DNA of 64,000 bases from Scalesia atractyloides (GCA_947069175.1 CAMTDV010000013.1:17745912-17809911); one strand, 5' to 3'. Positions 44,351-56,300 are shown, counted from the stretch's first letter. The notes: generated by a model from the letters alone, not told the origin. Made by a program: numbers and translations.

Positions 44351-44510
44351 CTTTTCCTTAATAGTGTATGTGTGTTAGTTATCTTTTAAAAAATCAATAC
44401 GAGTTAAACAGGTTATAAATTGGTCAACGACTTGATATGAAGTTGTAAAATGTTTTTTTATCAAAGGGGTCATAAATAGATTGACGGTTGATATTCTACG
44501 AATATATATA
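44239..44510. repeat. Duplicated pre-insertion segment separated by (AT)n
   Basis: The host sequence 1522-1620 plus 44239-44294 (one unit, split by the Copia element) is repeated at 44349-44510, with a run of about 54 bases of AT at 44295-44348 between. Shared landmarks are GACTTTTCCTTAATAG, CGAGTTAAACAGG and GGTTGACGGTTGATATTCTA. Confidence 0.88.
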
Positions 44511-44525
44511 TATATGGATATAGAA

Positions 44526-44848
44526 AGGGTAAAATAAAAACCATCTTAAGTTATGAGAACTAGGTCTTTTAAAGAATTTTTTGAAAAAAATTTCTCAAGA
44601 ATCTTAAAAAAAAACCTTTTCCAGAAAAAAATAAACAAAAAAAATGTTGCATGCAAAAATTTACATCAGATATATAAAAAATTTCATCTCCGTAACAACT
44701 CGACAAATTTTTTTTTGTTTTTACAAATTTGTTTATAATATTTTCATCTACGTTTGTGCAAAAAAATGGTCGCTCAACTTGCACGGAAAGTAGGAGTTCT
44801 TGTGGTTCTCACAAATCGTGGTGGTTCCTAATTGAACTGAAGCCTAAA
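44526..44848. mobile_element. Inverted-repeat MITE 1 in an AT microsatellite
   Basis: 323 bp with imperfect inverted ends of about 40 bp (AAAACCATC...TATGAGAACTAGG at the left, GGTTCTCACAAATCG...GGTTCC at the right). It is flanked by (AT)n on both sides and has no coding capacity. It is related to 44911-45279 over the interior (TTTATAATATTTTCATCTAC in both). Confidence 0.65.
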
Positions 44849-44861
44849 CATATATATATAT

Positions 44862-44910
<49 letters not shown>

Positions 44911-44913
<3 letters not shown>

Positions 44914-45279
44914 ATGGGTTAAAATGAGAACCACATTGAGTTGTGAGAACTAGGTCATCCGAAAGGTTTTTCCTAAATTTTTTTCTCAAAAGTCATAAAA
45001 AATCACTTGTTTCAGCAAAAAAATAAAAAATAAAATACAAAAATGCCGCATACCCACATTTGCATGAGGCGTAAAAAAATAATCATGTTCATACAAAATT
45101 TTACACTAGCTTAAAAAAACTTTTATCAGTCAAAACTATCGACTTGATAATTTATTTTACAGATGTGTTTATAATATTTTCATCTACGTTTGTACGAAAA
45201 ATTTTTGACCCAACTCGCGCGGAAACAAAAAGTTCTCACGGTTCTTGCAACTCATGGTGGTTCCCATTTGAACCGAGCC
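44911..45279. mobile_element. Inverted-repeat MITE 2 in an AT microsatellite
   Basis: 369 bp. The left end is GGGATGGGTTAAAATGAGAA and the right end, complemented, GGCTCGGTTCAAATGGGAAC, continuing with similarity for about 40 bases. It is bordered by long (AT)n tracts (44850-44910 and 45280-45315), as for microsatellite-targeting MITEs such as the Micron type of grasses; membership in that class is not established. Confidence 0.65.
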
Positions 45280-45315
<36 letters not shown>

Positions 45316-45710
45316 ATTCAAAATTTTATTTTAATTAAACAAGTTAACATGTCAAAACAAATACGACCCGCTTAGTTTAATGGGTTGACATGCATGTCAA
45401 CGAAAACACGACCTGTTAAATGGGTTAAGTATGTTAGCCCGAACATAACATGTCTATTACACGAGTTAAACCAATAACCCAAAATCTGATTATTTTCATG
45501 ATGATTTGTATCGTGTCAGAAATTGCCACTTCTACCAATGTGAAAACGATAAAAAAATAAAAATGGTATTGTTTTCCCCATCTCTCTCCTCAATTGCAAC
45601 TGTAAGTAGTTGTAAGTTTATAAACAGAATCACCCACCATTCTTACTTATTCTTCCTCCAAAAAGTTCCCACAAAATATACCAAGATTTACCTGATAACA
45701 TTTCAAAAAA
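45316..45710 (+). promoter_or_regulatory. Region upstream of the MYB gene
   Basis: About 395 bases between the MITE cluster and the MYB start codon. A CT-rich stretch (CATCTCTCTCC near 45578) and A-rich leader sequence are present. No convincing TATA box at a sensible distance stands out. The true promoter may extend into the MITEs. Confidence 0.35.
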
Positions 45711-46987
45711 ATGGGAAGATCACCATGCTGTGACAAGGTGGGGTTGAAGAAAGGACCATGGACTCCTGATGAAGATCAGAAGCTCATGGCTTATATTCAA
45801 GAACATGGCCATGGCAGCTGGAGATCTTTGTCTTCTAAGGCTGGTATCAATCTTATGTACTTTTATAAATTTAACTAATACTGTTACAGAAATAGTGTTC
45901 TTGCTGATGAACTTAGTGAAAACACACAGGGCTGCAAAGATGTGGGAAGAGTTGCAGATTAAGATGGATAAACTATCTTAGACCTGATATTAAGAGAGGA
46001 AAATTCAGTCTTCAAGAAGAACAGACCATTATTCAGCTTCATGCCCTCTTGGGTAACAGGTACATATTTAGATTCATTTGTTTATTTATTTTTGTGCAAT
46101 TTATATCCATTTTTAATGCTTTATCCCACACTTATAAAACATGTTTTCCTTTTAAATTCAAGTATCTTGCATATATTTAGTATTTTTTTTCAAAGTATCA
46201 TAGTTTTTATTTCAAAAGAATTCTTATTTTAACCAATTTTTCATTTTTACTTCCTTCATCTAAATGTTAAATGTGGTTATCTAGTTCAAACAAGTTTTAT
46301 TTGTTAAATTATGTAGTTCAAACAAGTTTTATTTGTTAAATTATGTAGTTCAAACTATTTTTTGGTTTAATCGTGTTAAACTTGTGAAATTCCCATAAAT
46401 TAAAATTGAAATTAAGTCCGTCCAAAATCATGTTTGATCGACAACTGAAATATGTAAAAAAAAAACCATAATGAAACATAGTACATAGTACAAAAATGAT
46501 AAATGCATTCTTATTTTTGATGATGGAATCATGTGTTTTTTTACAAGATGACGTAGAGAAGCCAGATGATGAAGCATTGATCTTGCAATTATGTTTTGAC
46601 GATTCCTAGGATTATTACTTGTTTGATTTAATTTCGTTTTCTACATGTTCTTTTAATCATGTTTTATCTTTTGTTTTGTTTTAATATGATTGTCCTCTTG
46701 CAAGGTGGTCGGCCATAGCTAATCATTTATCAAAGAGAACCGACAATGAAATCAAAAACTATTGGAATACCCATCTTAAGAAACGGCTAATTAAAATGGG
46801 AATTGATCCAATGAGTCACAAGCTGAAAAATGATACTATTTTGTCCAACGGTGGTTGCTTGAACATCACAACCAATTTGAGTCACATGGCTCAGTGGGAG
46901 AGTGCCAGGCTTGAAGCTGAAGCTAGATTGGTGAAACAATCTAAGATTCAGCTCTCAATAAAATTGAACTCAGTGTGTGTTCAATGA
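45711..46987 (+). CDS. MIXTA-like R2R3-MYB transcription factor (subgroup 9), C-terminus cut off
   Basis: Exons 45711-45843 (133 nt), 45930-46059 (130 nt) and 46705-46987, with GT...AG introns of 86 and 645 bp. These exon sizes and phases are standard for plant R2R3-MYB genes. The protein opens MGRSPCCDKVGLKKGPWTPD. R2 has the three regularly spaced Trp residues; R3 has the usual replacement of its first Trp and ends NEIKNYWNTHLKKRL. Downstream is AQWESARLEAEARL, the subgroup 9 motif of MIXTA/AtMYB16/AtMYB106, which control conical petal cells, trichomes and cuticle. As read, it stops after 181 residues at TGA 46985. An acidic continuation lies in another frame. It could be a pseudogene, a truncated allele or a sequencing slip. 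Confidence 0.9.
46282..46345. repeat. 32-bp direct duplication in MYB intron 2
   Basis: Two adjacent copies of a 32-bp unit beginning TAGTTCAAACAAGTTTTATT, with a third start (TAGTTCAAAC) directly after. A local duplication with no apparent function. Confidence 0.85.
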
Positions 46988-47358
46988 CCTCAACAATTGG
47001 GCCAGCTTCTGAGTACCTTGATCTAGATAAGGATATTGTAAATGAAAAAGGTAATGAAGTCTGGGAATATAAAAATATTGAGAATGAAATAGAGAAGTTT
47101 GATGACTTGACCATACCGGTCATAGATAACACATGGACGACTCAACCATTACAGGCAAGCAACAATGACGATGATTATGTCTCGAATTGCGATTTCTTGG
47201 AGCATTTTACCGATCTTTTGCTTCGCAGTTCAAACTTGGATGACCATTGCGGTTACCCTAAAGGTGACAATTCTAATATTGGTCTTATTTGTGGCGAAAA
47301 ATTGATCGGGCCTACAGAAAATGTCAAGGATTCTTATGACGAAAGCAACAAGATTTAG
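46988..47358 (+). pseudogene. Out-of-frame C-terminal region of the MYB gene
   Basis: A frame open for about 125 codons (from 46975) encodes an acidic, Asn/Asp-rich tail with CDFLEHFTDLLLRSSNLDD, reminiscent of the conserved C-terminal FTGLLL box of MIXTA-like factors. It ends at TAG 47356-47358. It joins the MYB frame if one GT is removed from the GTGTGTGT run at 46973-46980, giving a 304-codon product, a normal family length. Confidence 0.75.
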
Positions 47359-47945
47359 CGAGAATAACATTCTTATTATGATGAATTCTTCGCCATCTAA
47401 TTTTCTTATGTTTTAGTTTTTTTCTCATTTTTCAAAAGTTGTAAAATGGTTGCAAATGTGTATTTTAATATGCAAGTTGAATTGTAGTGCTTATTTCTTA
47501 AATTTTATTATGATAATAGTAGCAATACTACTACTAATCATAATAACAGTTGAATTTAATATTTAATATTAGGGTTTGCAATTCAGAAAGGATTGGCGGC
47601 GCAGCTTGTTGCCCGGCTACCTTCTGTTTTGATGTAACTTAGCAAGTTTTCTGGCTTATATATCAACACACAATAAAAAAAAATAAAAAATAACATGTAT
47701 AACAAAAGAATCATCATCTAAGCACATAATGTTATTTAGTTTCAATATTTTCGCAAGTAAATCAGATAATGATTATATGAATCATTGATTTAATAATTTA
47801 ATTATTAGTCAAGTTAGGTTCTATGATTTTGACAAAATGCAGATTGATAAGTAACTAAACTATATAAGAAAGTTTGGTTGGTTCACATTCGATTGGAAAT
47901 TGGGAAGGGGGGGTTAGTTAATCATACAAGGAGACAGTTATTTCG
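47359..47945. other. MYB 3' flank
   Basis: AT-rich, no ORF of note. Probable 3' UTR for the first 150 bases (AT-rich with TTTTAATATG and AATTTTATTATG). Nothing else recognised. Confidence 0.4.
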
Positions 47946-47953
47946 ATGATAAA

Positions 47954-48322
47954 TTTAATGCTTATAACGTGTTTCTGCTTGTGGAGCAAATGCTAAGACT
48001 TCTAAGTTAATACTACTAATAATGTGACTGAGACACCATGAAGTTATAATACTAAAGTTTCTACCCATGGAACAATTTAATGGTGGAGACGCAGGTTCGA
48101 TTTCTGTTTGTGCCATTTTCGAGGGATATCTGGATGAAGGAATGAATCGGGGCTTTAATCCCGAGTTCAAACCTGACGGAGGCGAGGGTTTACAACTTTA
48201 CGGATTTCATCTTGTTTCCACGCATCTGGGGGGCATGGTCTCATAGCGATCGTGAAGTCGACCTTGGATAACGCCGAGCAAAGTGGATTTATATGTGGGA
48301 TTCTTTCCCGTTCAAAAAAAAA
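47954..48322 (+). mobile_element. Possible SINE with A-tail and 8-bp target duplication
   Basis: A 369-bp segment ends in an A10 tract and is flanked by ATGATAAA on both sides (47946-47953 and 48323-48330). A box B-like GGTTCGATTTC lies at 48094-48104. Box A is unclear and box B lies about 140 bases from the proposed start, farther than usual, so the start may be wrong. No coding. Confidence 0.45.
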
Positions 48323-48330
48323 ATGATAAA

Positions 48331-49020
48331 GAGTCTAACTGTTGAAGAAGATATATTGTTTAAGAATAAGTTCCTACCAATGAGAAAGTCCTACCAATGA
48401 GAAAGGTAATGCTAACGAGGATGAACGATTAGATGAAGATCAAACTATCTTTTAAAAAAATATGATCTTCATTCGGACATCATATTTTTTTTGTAACCTT
48501 GTTTAATATTGTAAACAATTTTTGTATTACTTAGAGAATAGTTACCCTGTCTTTTAGCCAGTGAATCGTATATAACTTTAATGTAACACTTGACCATTAA
48601 AAATCTAAAATTATTTGTTCTTGTGTTCTTATTTTGATTCAAAAAATTGCTCTTCATTTATTTATTTAGCAAATAAACTTCCGTCGCTATAATTTTAATC
48701 AATCAACTTAGCATGGTATTAGAATTCTCGTTCCAATACAACCAATATAATCCATCACCAAATAATTAAATTAAGATTACTTCGGTCACATTTTATTATT
48801 TTAATCACGTTCTCTACCACACACTTTTTTTATATGGTGTTCATTGTTTGGAGATATGACGGTTCTTCGTGCCAAGGTTGTCACCAACAACCTTTAACGA
48901 CATAAATATTCTTCTTCTCATAAGGTTTAGAAGACCTAGCAAAAAAAAAAACCATGTACTAACAAGTAACAGGAATACTTTAAAACATTGTTGATGATAA
49001 AATGAATTTAGCAAAGACAA
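48331..49020. other. AT-rich intergenic DNA
   Basis: No gene, repeat array or element ends seen. A short direct repeat (CCTACCAATGAGAAAG, about 48372-48406) is the only local structure. Confidence 0.4.
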
Positions 49021-49027
49021 AGAGTAA

Positions 49028-49615
49028 ATTACATAGATAATCCTTATAGTTTGGGGCATATATGGATTTCGTCTCTAACGTTTAAAAAATACATATATAG
49101 TCCCCAGACACAATTTCTTTCACCCATGGTCCAAAAAGTTAATGTAGTTGGTTTGTCCAGTTAAATTCATGTTTTACCATTTTTCTTAAAAAATAGAAAC
49201 CCTTACTAAGTCCATTAGAGAAAAAAAAGTAATTCAACGAAAAACATCAAACTAGGGAAATCACATAAACAGCAAGAAGAAATCACATAAATACAAACCA
49301 CTGATATTTTACAAACATGAGATATAGGCGAAACATGGTTCCCTTAACTACTTGTAGAAAAAGGTCACAAGCTTTGAAAGATCTCTAACTCTCTATAAAT
49401 CATTGAGACTCGAAGAAGAATAATGACCGATTTGATGGGGGTGACGGAATAAATGGACCGGAGTTAGTGAAGGTTGTTATTTTTGTAAGCATAAAGATAA
49501 AAGGGTAAATTTATATGGATTTAACTTGTCAAACTAACCTTGTTAATGTTTTGTACCATGAATAAAAGCAAAATAGATGGTTAGGGACTATATTTGTAAC
49601 TTTTAAACCATAATT
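49028..49615. mobile_element. Fold-back element with inverted arms over 100 bp
   Basis: The left arm, about 49078-49182 (ATATATAGTCCCCAGAC, CATGGTCCAAAAAGTTAATG, CAGTTAAATTCATG), pairs with the right arm, about 49500-49612. The latter reads on the other strand as AATATAGTCCCTAACC, CATGGTACAAAACATTAAC and AAGTTAAATCCAT. Identity is about 75-80% over roughly 105 bases, around a 320-base centre without coding. This is typical of Mutator-type or other long-TIR MITEs; the class is not resolved and no target duplication was identified. Confidence 0.6.
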
Positions 49616-51640
49616 GGCTCAAAAGTCGAAACACAACACAATTACAATATATTGTATTGCATCTTTTCTCAAAATAGAAAACAATTGCTGGAAAAGGCAT
49701 AGATATTTTTGAATGAAAAGGGCATAAATTAATACTTTACTACGTTGTAGTACAACATCACAATGCTGACTCTCATATTCATTATTCGTGATATTTAATA
49801 GATGTGACTTTAATGAGGTTTTTTTTAATACGTATATAAACGTACGAAATGTTCAATAGGACGGTTTTAATAATTTGAAAGCCTATTATTATTTAAATAT
49901 AATTGATATTTGTAACTAACTTATTGATTGTTACATTTTATTATTTTAGTTGCGTATTTAGTTTTGTTGGTTGATAATAGACAAATAGTTATAGTAGTTT
50001 TTTTAAATATCACGTGTGTGAAAAATAAATTTTGCAAATGAAAATGACATTTTAAGGTGGAATTTATTGCCTCTGTGATGTAATTACATTTACTTTATAG
50101 ATTTCACATGGTATTCCATAAAATCGTCACATCCTAATCCATCCTCTAAAATAGACATAAATACTAAAAATGACTTATCCGTTGTTTCTACTGTCTCGTT
50201 CTGAAAAATAAAATGTTCTGAAAAATAAAATCTTCTAGGTTAATAATAAGATTTTTTTTGCATACACTTTACTCCAAGAATAATAATCATTATCGATCAG
50301 ACTGAAGTAGATATTCAATATTGTTACATCAAGGGTTGTAAATGATAAGAATGACTCGTGAATTACTTAAGATAGGTTCACTAAAACTTTAAACTAAGCT
50401 CAAGTCTAGTGAAGCTTATTTAATAAACAAGCTTTCGCCTAAGCTTTACTAGGGTCGCGAGCAAAACGAGCTTATCATATATGTCTTATCCTTTATTATT
50501 TTATATAGTAAATATTATTATACATAAAAGTACGATAAAATAACTATATATAAAGATTGTAATTATATATAAATAATTATATATGCATATAAATAAAGTA
50601 CTTGAGTATTTTTAAATAATAAACAAAAGTTTTCTTTTAAATAATAAATGAAGAAGTCAAAGTCAAGATCAAACTTTAAACATAAAAACTGAAATAAATT
50701 GATCCCTAAATATCTTTACATGTTTACATGTTTCCTAAATATCTTTCAAATTGATCCCTTCTATATTCCTATATAGTCATTTAGTACATAAGCGTGAGTA
50801 ATCCAAGTCGATTCAGCAAACTATTTGGTCTAATAAAATTAGTGAAAATTAGGTTGCGTTAAACCAACATTATTATCTAGATAATTAGAGGTTTGATGTT
50901 TTTGTTACATTTTAAGCATTCCCCAAAATCCTTTATTAGAACATCTTAAAAATTTATAAATTAAATAGGCATCCAAGAGAGGTTCAAATAACATTACAAA
51001 ATCCCTTAATACGTGGAACAGAAATTAAATTGTTATTATAAAACACGAAAGCTTAGCTTGGTTTTTAGTAAAAGTTAAAGGAAGAAATAAGTTTGTGACA
51101 TGTGTCAAATTAAAAAGTTAAAGCTAAAGGCATTTTAGTTAATGGGAGAATTATCAAAATAGTCAAAGACCATGCCCTCTTGAAACGGGACATCATGCAT
51201 AGGATGAGTCTTTGGAAATCCCTTATTTGATACCCAATTAAAAATGGACATGTGGCCATCTCATGAGTCTTTGGAGTGACTCATCATGCACGGGATGAGC
51301 CTTTGGCCACTAGGTGGGTTGGTAACTAGGTGAGTAATTGGTGTTGTGAAGGGACGATTAGATCATACGGTTATTCTAAAAAATGTATTTAATTGTTATT
51401 TTAATTCATAAATCCCAAGGCCATGTCTATGTGGAGTTTTAGTAATTAAATGCAGTTTTGTGTGAAAGTGATAACCTGAATCATGGGTGGGAGTTGCTTT
51501 TCTTTAACCGACAAAATTTTTTAGTTAAACACTAACCACATATTCCCTGTCAGGACGACCTTACTTAGTTGTGCTAGTATAGGTATTTAAGTTAACCTGA
51601 ATCCTTGTTTTTTATTAGCCGATGACAGTTACATCAAAAG
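49616..51640. other. AT-rich intergenic DNA
   Basis: Two kilobases with no open frame, RNA gene or element structure I can support. Imperfect direct repeats occur around CATGCACGGGATGAGTCTTTGG-like text near 51190-51305 (two variants). Confidence 0.4.
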
Positions 51641-52159
51641 TGTGAGGAATTTTTCAGTTGGGTCCATTCTAGTGGAGTCAGACCCAATGTCTAGGAAAAG
51701 CCCAGGAGCTGTCGAAGCCTAGTACATTCCAGTGGGAATAAAAATAACGCGCCCGGTGATTCTCGAAACCCATTTCTAGACTTAATTGATGAAACAAATA
51801 ACACATCGTCCCTACACCTCCTTCCTCGGCAGGTCCTGATACTGATAATATTACTATGCCTTCTGTTTTCCCTTTTTTCCAACTTGTTCAATACGTGACG
51901 CATGGGGATTCAAACCAGGTAAATGGTGAGCACCATCAACCGCTGCCCCCTGATTTCGGATTTGAATCGGTGATTGGTGATGAAGTTGTGGGGTCTGGTT
52001 GTGAGCATTTGGGGACGGGTCAGCTCCTAGCAGACGATACATGTCAGAGTGAAGCTTTCGCTACTGTGGTAGTAGGCACCAGTGTAGGCTATCAACTTGG
52101 GGGGATTCCATAATCAGGTTAGTACCCTTGTTGTTAATGAAGGTGTATACAATCAGACT
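51640..52159 (+). pseudogene. Probable ORF1 end and inter-ORF region of the LINE
   Basis: Sequence directly upstream of the LINE endonuclease. One frame (51856-52113) is open for 85 codons, but I recognise no zinc knuckle. Assigned to the LINE by position only. Confidence 0.35.
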
Positions 52160-53327
52160 TAATGAATTTCATGACTGTTAATTCATGGGGGGGGGGGGGT
52201 GGTAAGGGACCACAAGAAAATGGACTGGGTTCGTGGTCTCAAAACAACACATTGTATTCACTTTCTGGCGATTCAGGAAACTAAACTTGGCCTAGGATTT
52301 AGATTTCCTCTTAGTAACTTCTGGGGACAATCTGTATTTGAGGCTAAGGTTGATGTGGTTGGTGTTTGGGGGGCTCGTCTCTTTGTGGAATCCAGCTTTC
52401 TTTGCTAGGGTTAGTACGGTTAAACATTGTTACTTTCGGTTAATTACGAGTACCATCAAAGCTTCAGGTGATCTTGTTAAGATTGTAAATGTAGATGCAC
52501 AAAATGACTTGATTGCACGTAGGGGTTCTATGGGAGGGGTTGCAGGGTTTGAAATGCTTGGTGCAGGGTTTATGGTTGTTTATGGGTGATTTTAACAATG
52601 TAAGATCACCAAATGAGAGAATGAACCCAATCTTTGTAGCTTTGAATACATATTTTTTTTCTATCGATTTATTGAGGTGGCGAATCTGTGTGAATATAAC
52701 ATAGGAGGTAAACAATTTACCTATAGGTCTAATAATGGGTTAAAGTTAAGCAAATTGGACCGGTTGGACCGATTCTTGGTGTCTTAAGAATTTTGGGATG
52801 TGTGACCTAATGCATCAGTAGTGGCTCTTTATAATGTCACTTCAGATTGCTGCCTGATCGTTTTGTTCATGATTCCATACCCCGACGCGTATTTTTAATT
52901 CATGGATGCTAGAATATGTTGATCAGTTGTGCACGTCATTTAGATTTACAGGCCCGGTGGATTTAGGCCATGGGGTTAAATTGAAGTGGGTTAAGATGCG
53001 AGTTAGGGATTGGGTGGCAGTTTATAAAGCGCAATAGGGGATCAGTTTCTTGATAGATGAACCAATTGGAAGCGCTTGGTCTTTAGGCTGAGATATGCGA
53101 TTTATCTCCAGATGAGTTGGTTACAAGAACCGAGTATAATAATTTTGTGATGGAGGCCGATAGGTTGGAGTTAATGGATTTGAAACAAAAGCAAGAGTTA
53201 GGTGGGTCGCTGAAGGCGACGAGAACTCAGTTTATTCTCATGGGGTGGTTAATTCTAATACCACCAATAATCAGATCTATGGGTTACGTATTGAAGGTGA
53301 ATGGGTTAACAATTCGTTTATCATTAA
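52160..53327 (+). pseudogene. LINE (plant L1-type) endonuclease and start of RT, decayed
   Basis: Plus-strand fragments in shifting frames match the AP-like endonuclease of plant LINEs. HFLAIQETKLG lies near 52262. GDFNNVRSPNER lies near 52590 (the GDFN box with catalytic Asp and Asn). A GGKQFTYRSNNG-like stretch follows near 52710, then KLSKLDRF. A further piece near 53220-53330 corresponds to the FHGLINSNTTNNRIHGL-like linker before RT. A run of 12 or more G at about 52188-52199 replaces the region where ORF2 normally reads WNVRGLG. Many stops; not functional. Confidence 0.8.
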
Positions 53328-53332
53328 TGACT
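53328..53332. other. Target duplication TGACT of the solo LTR (left copy)
   Basis: TGACT at 53328-53332 repeats at 56608-56612. Removing the LTR rejoins the LINE. Confidence 0.92.
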
Positions 53333-56300
53333 TGTCACACCCCGAATTTCCAACCAAACCTCAGTGGGCCCGAGTGGGGGAATATCGTGACGTAATTTGA
53401 TATCATCATAGTCAATTAGCACAGCACAACGGAAGTCTTGGAGTTTAAATTACTATTACAAACCAAAATGTCCAAAGTATGAAAATAATATACAGACAGT
53501 TTGTAACTAAAGATCCACAGGAGGATCGTAAAAATATACAAAAAGAGGAACATCAGACTTTAGGCAGATCTAAGGATTTGCAAGATCCTCTTATATCAAT
53601 ACCAAGCAACTTCCAGCCTATTTCGTATTGTACCTGCAACTTAGTCTTTTGAAAATACGTCAGCTTTTGCTGGTAAATACAATTAACTGACTCGTTTTGA
53701 AAAACATTTTCAAAAATATTGATTTAAGTGCACAGGGCACATCAAAATCTTTTATAAGTTGGGAAAGTTAATCTTTTAACCTTGTATACAGATTCACATG
53801 TTTGTCAATACATATGGGGCCCAGTATAGAAACCGAGACATGATTAACTGACACACCACTTATGAACCCACAAAGGAGTTATCCCTAACTTGTGGGTAAA
53901 AATATTTTAGCATTCGCATCTACCAGGTGTATGCCTACACCCCGTGCTTTGGTCGTGGCCATTAGTAACTTAAATGAGCTGAGGATATCCAGGACATGGT
54001 CGTTAACCCGCAATGTTTAAGTTATCAAACAAAACTGATCAAAACGAAATATGCAAATTTACTAGCCACAATCCGGCATTCGATTGATCCCATTTCCGAC
54101 AAAGCGGTAATAATTTACCGTAACCCAAGCCCGTATAGGGAAAATAAGTTAAGAGTATTTACTTGAGCTTGTACTTGACTTTTAATAAGCAAAGTTTATA
54201 TTAACTCAGCCGTTTAATCAATAGATAAGTGTAGATAGCATTACTGGAAGGCTTCTAGTCTGTAATAATGGCATAAGCTAACCAATTATAATGCTAACGG
54301 TCCTATTTAAGTCATAGACTTTTTACCGGAAGGCTTCTAGTATGTAATAATGGCATAAGCTAACCAATTATAATGCTAACGGTCCTATTTAAGTCAAAGA
54401 CTTAGACCGACTAGTTTAAAGGATCAAAACGGTATGACTCGCTGGATTAAGCGTTGACCAGATAGAATGTAGTTGAAACCCAACAAGTACTAAGACTCGT
54501 ATGACATGAGTAAACAATTACTATTCTGGAATTGAGATTAAAATGATAAGGTTAAACTCGTTTCGGTTAATTTTTGTAAACTGGTTACATATACTTAACC
54601 GTACGCATATAAGCGATATCGGGTAACCGGGTGAGTCATGAACAAGTTCTATATGTCACTATACTTGAAATAAGTTGTGATATCAGTAGGATATCAACTT
54701 ATACGCCCGTTGAGGTTTTAAAACGAAACTACGCCTTATAAGGCGTTTTGATTATTTATATGACGTAAAAGGAACTTGCATATATTCTGATGTTATGATC
54801 ATAAACATTTTGGGAACATACTTAATTTGTGATATATTATCAGTAAGATATCACACATAAGTGTGGTTTATGGTTTAGGACCAAACTATGCACCGAAAAG
54901 GGCATTTTGGTCTTTCAAAAGTATAATTTACGAAATTATAATAACACTTAGTTTATGATTAGAATAATAATATCACAATACATTAAGTATATTAGCATAT
55001 CAGTAGGTAATTCATTTGCAAGTTCGATGTTGATTAAAACCTTGTTTTATGTAAAAAAGGCATTTTAGTCAAAGTTTGACATTTTAACGAAACTCGTGCA
55101 TAAAATCAGATTATGATTATGATCAAGTAATATAACCTCAGAGGGTTATGTTATACTATATTACGATCATAATGCAACCACAAACCAGTAGTAAACTAAT
55201 CTAAGTCGGGTCAGAATTGAGAGTCAAAGCAGAAGTCAAACTTTGTGACTTTCGGTTGCGAACCGACTCTAGGACTGGAATTGACAGGTCGAACATGTTT
55301 TCACATGTTCCAATAATTATTATCACCTTATTTAGGTGTTAAAAACATATTTATAACATATAAAAACTCAGATTATAATATTTATAAAATCTGACCCATT
55401 TGACTTTTTAAAGCATAAACTTTGACCCGTCAATTGACCTAGTAAACGTGATTCTTAGGAGGTGCCCTTTTTAAGGGATTAATACCTAGCTAATTCTGAT
55501 CACTTAGCCATGTTCATCTTGAACAATGGCTAGACCATAATGGTCTTAACCGAAAGTCAAGGCATTTGTCGAAAATGCTTGACATTTGGCTATTGAAAGC
55601 CTATAAAAGAAAAGAGCAGATATGGAACACTTACAAGTGATCCAAGAGAAAGTTTAGAACTCAAAGGGATGCTCCTAGATGAAAAGGTTCTTCCAAGAGT
55701 GTAATAGAGAGGGGAAAAAGAAAATGAACAAAGAATAGAGTAAACTTAGTGGCCTATTTATAGTGCAAGAAGGTGTGTGAGGATGAGGCCAGGTGTTAGA
55801 GGTGTTGTAGGATTATTACAAGTGTCTAGAAAGGTGTCAAGAGCTGCAAGAGTGTGGCAATTTGCAGGATAGGTGGCATCTTGGCAGAAATTTGGAGTTT
55901 TGACACATTTAGTCCCTCAAAATAGTTTTATGAATTGTCATGAATTGTTCCTTGACTTATATTCAATGACATAATGACACAATTAGTTTTTTTCGTTCAA
56001 CACGTGATATGTTGAAGAAGAGTGTGAATAACCGAACGTTAACGAGTGTCACACTAGGTGCTTTTGTGACTTATACGTAGTTACTAGCTTAGAATACGAT
56101 AAATATGGATCCTTTTGGTTTTAAAGGTTAATTTACCTAAATTAGTAAAGTTAAAGGTTCGGTAATAGCGTGGAATACTAGAGGATGGTGAATCAAAAGA
56201 TATCACCTTAACTGGGAGTCGTTTGGGTTGAACGATGACTTGATTATACAAGAAATATGAAAATGATGAAGTCTAGGGGCCTCCGGGTCATTTGTTGAAA

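Noticed and set aside
46975..47358. A separate small gene downstream of the MYB
   Set aside because: It lacks an ATG at its start, abuts the MYB stop and encodes a tail like that of MIXTA factors, so it is better explained as the shifted C-terminus.
51691..52042. Minus-strand ORFs in the LINE 5' region
   Set aside because: Antisense to the LINE and without motifs.
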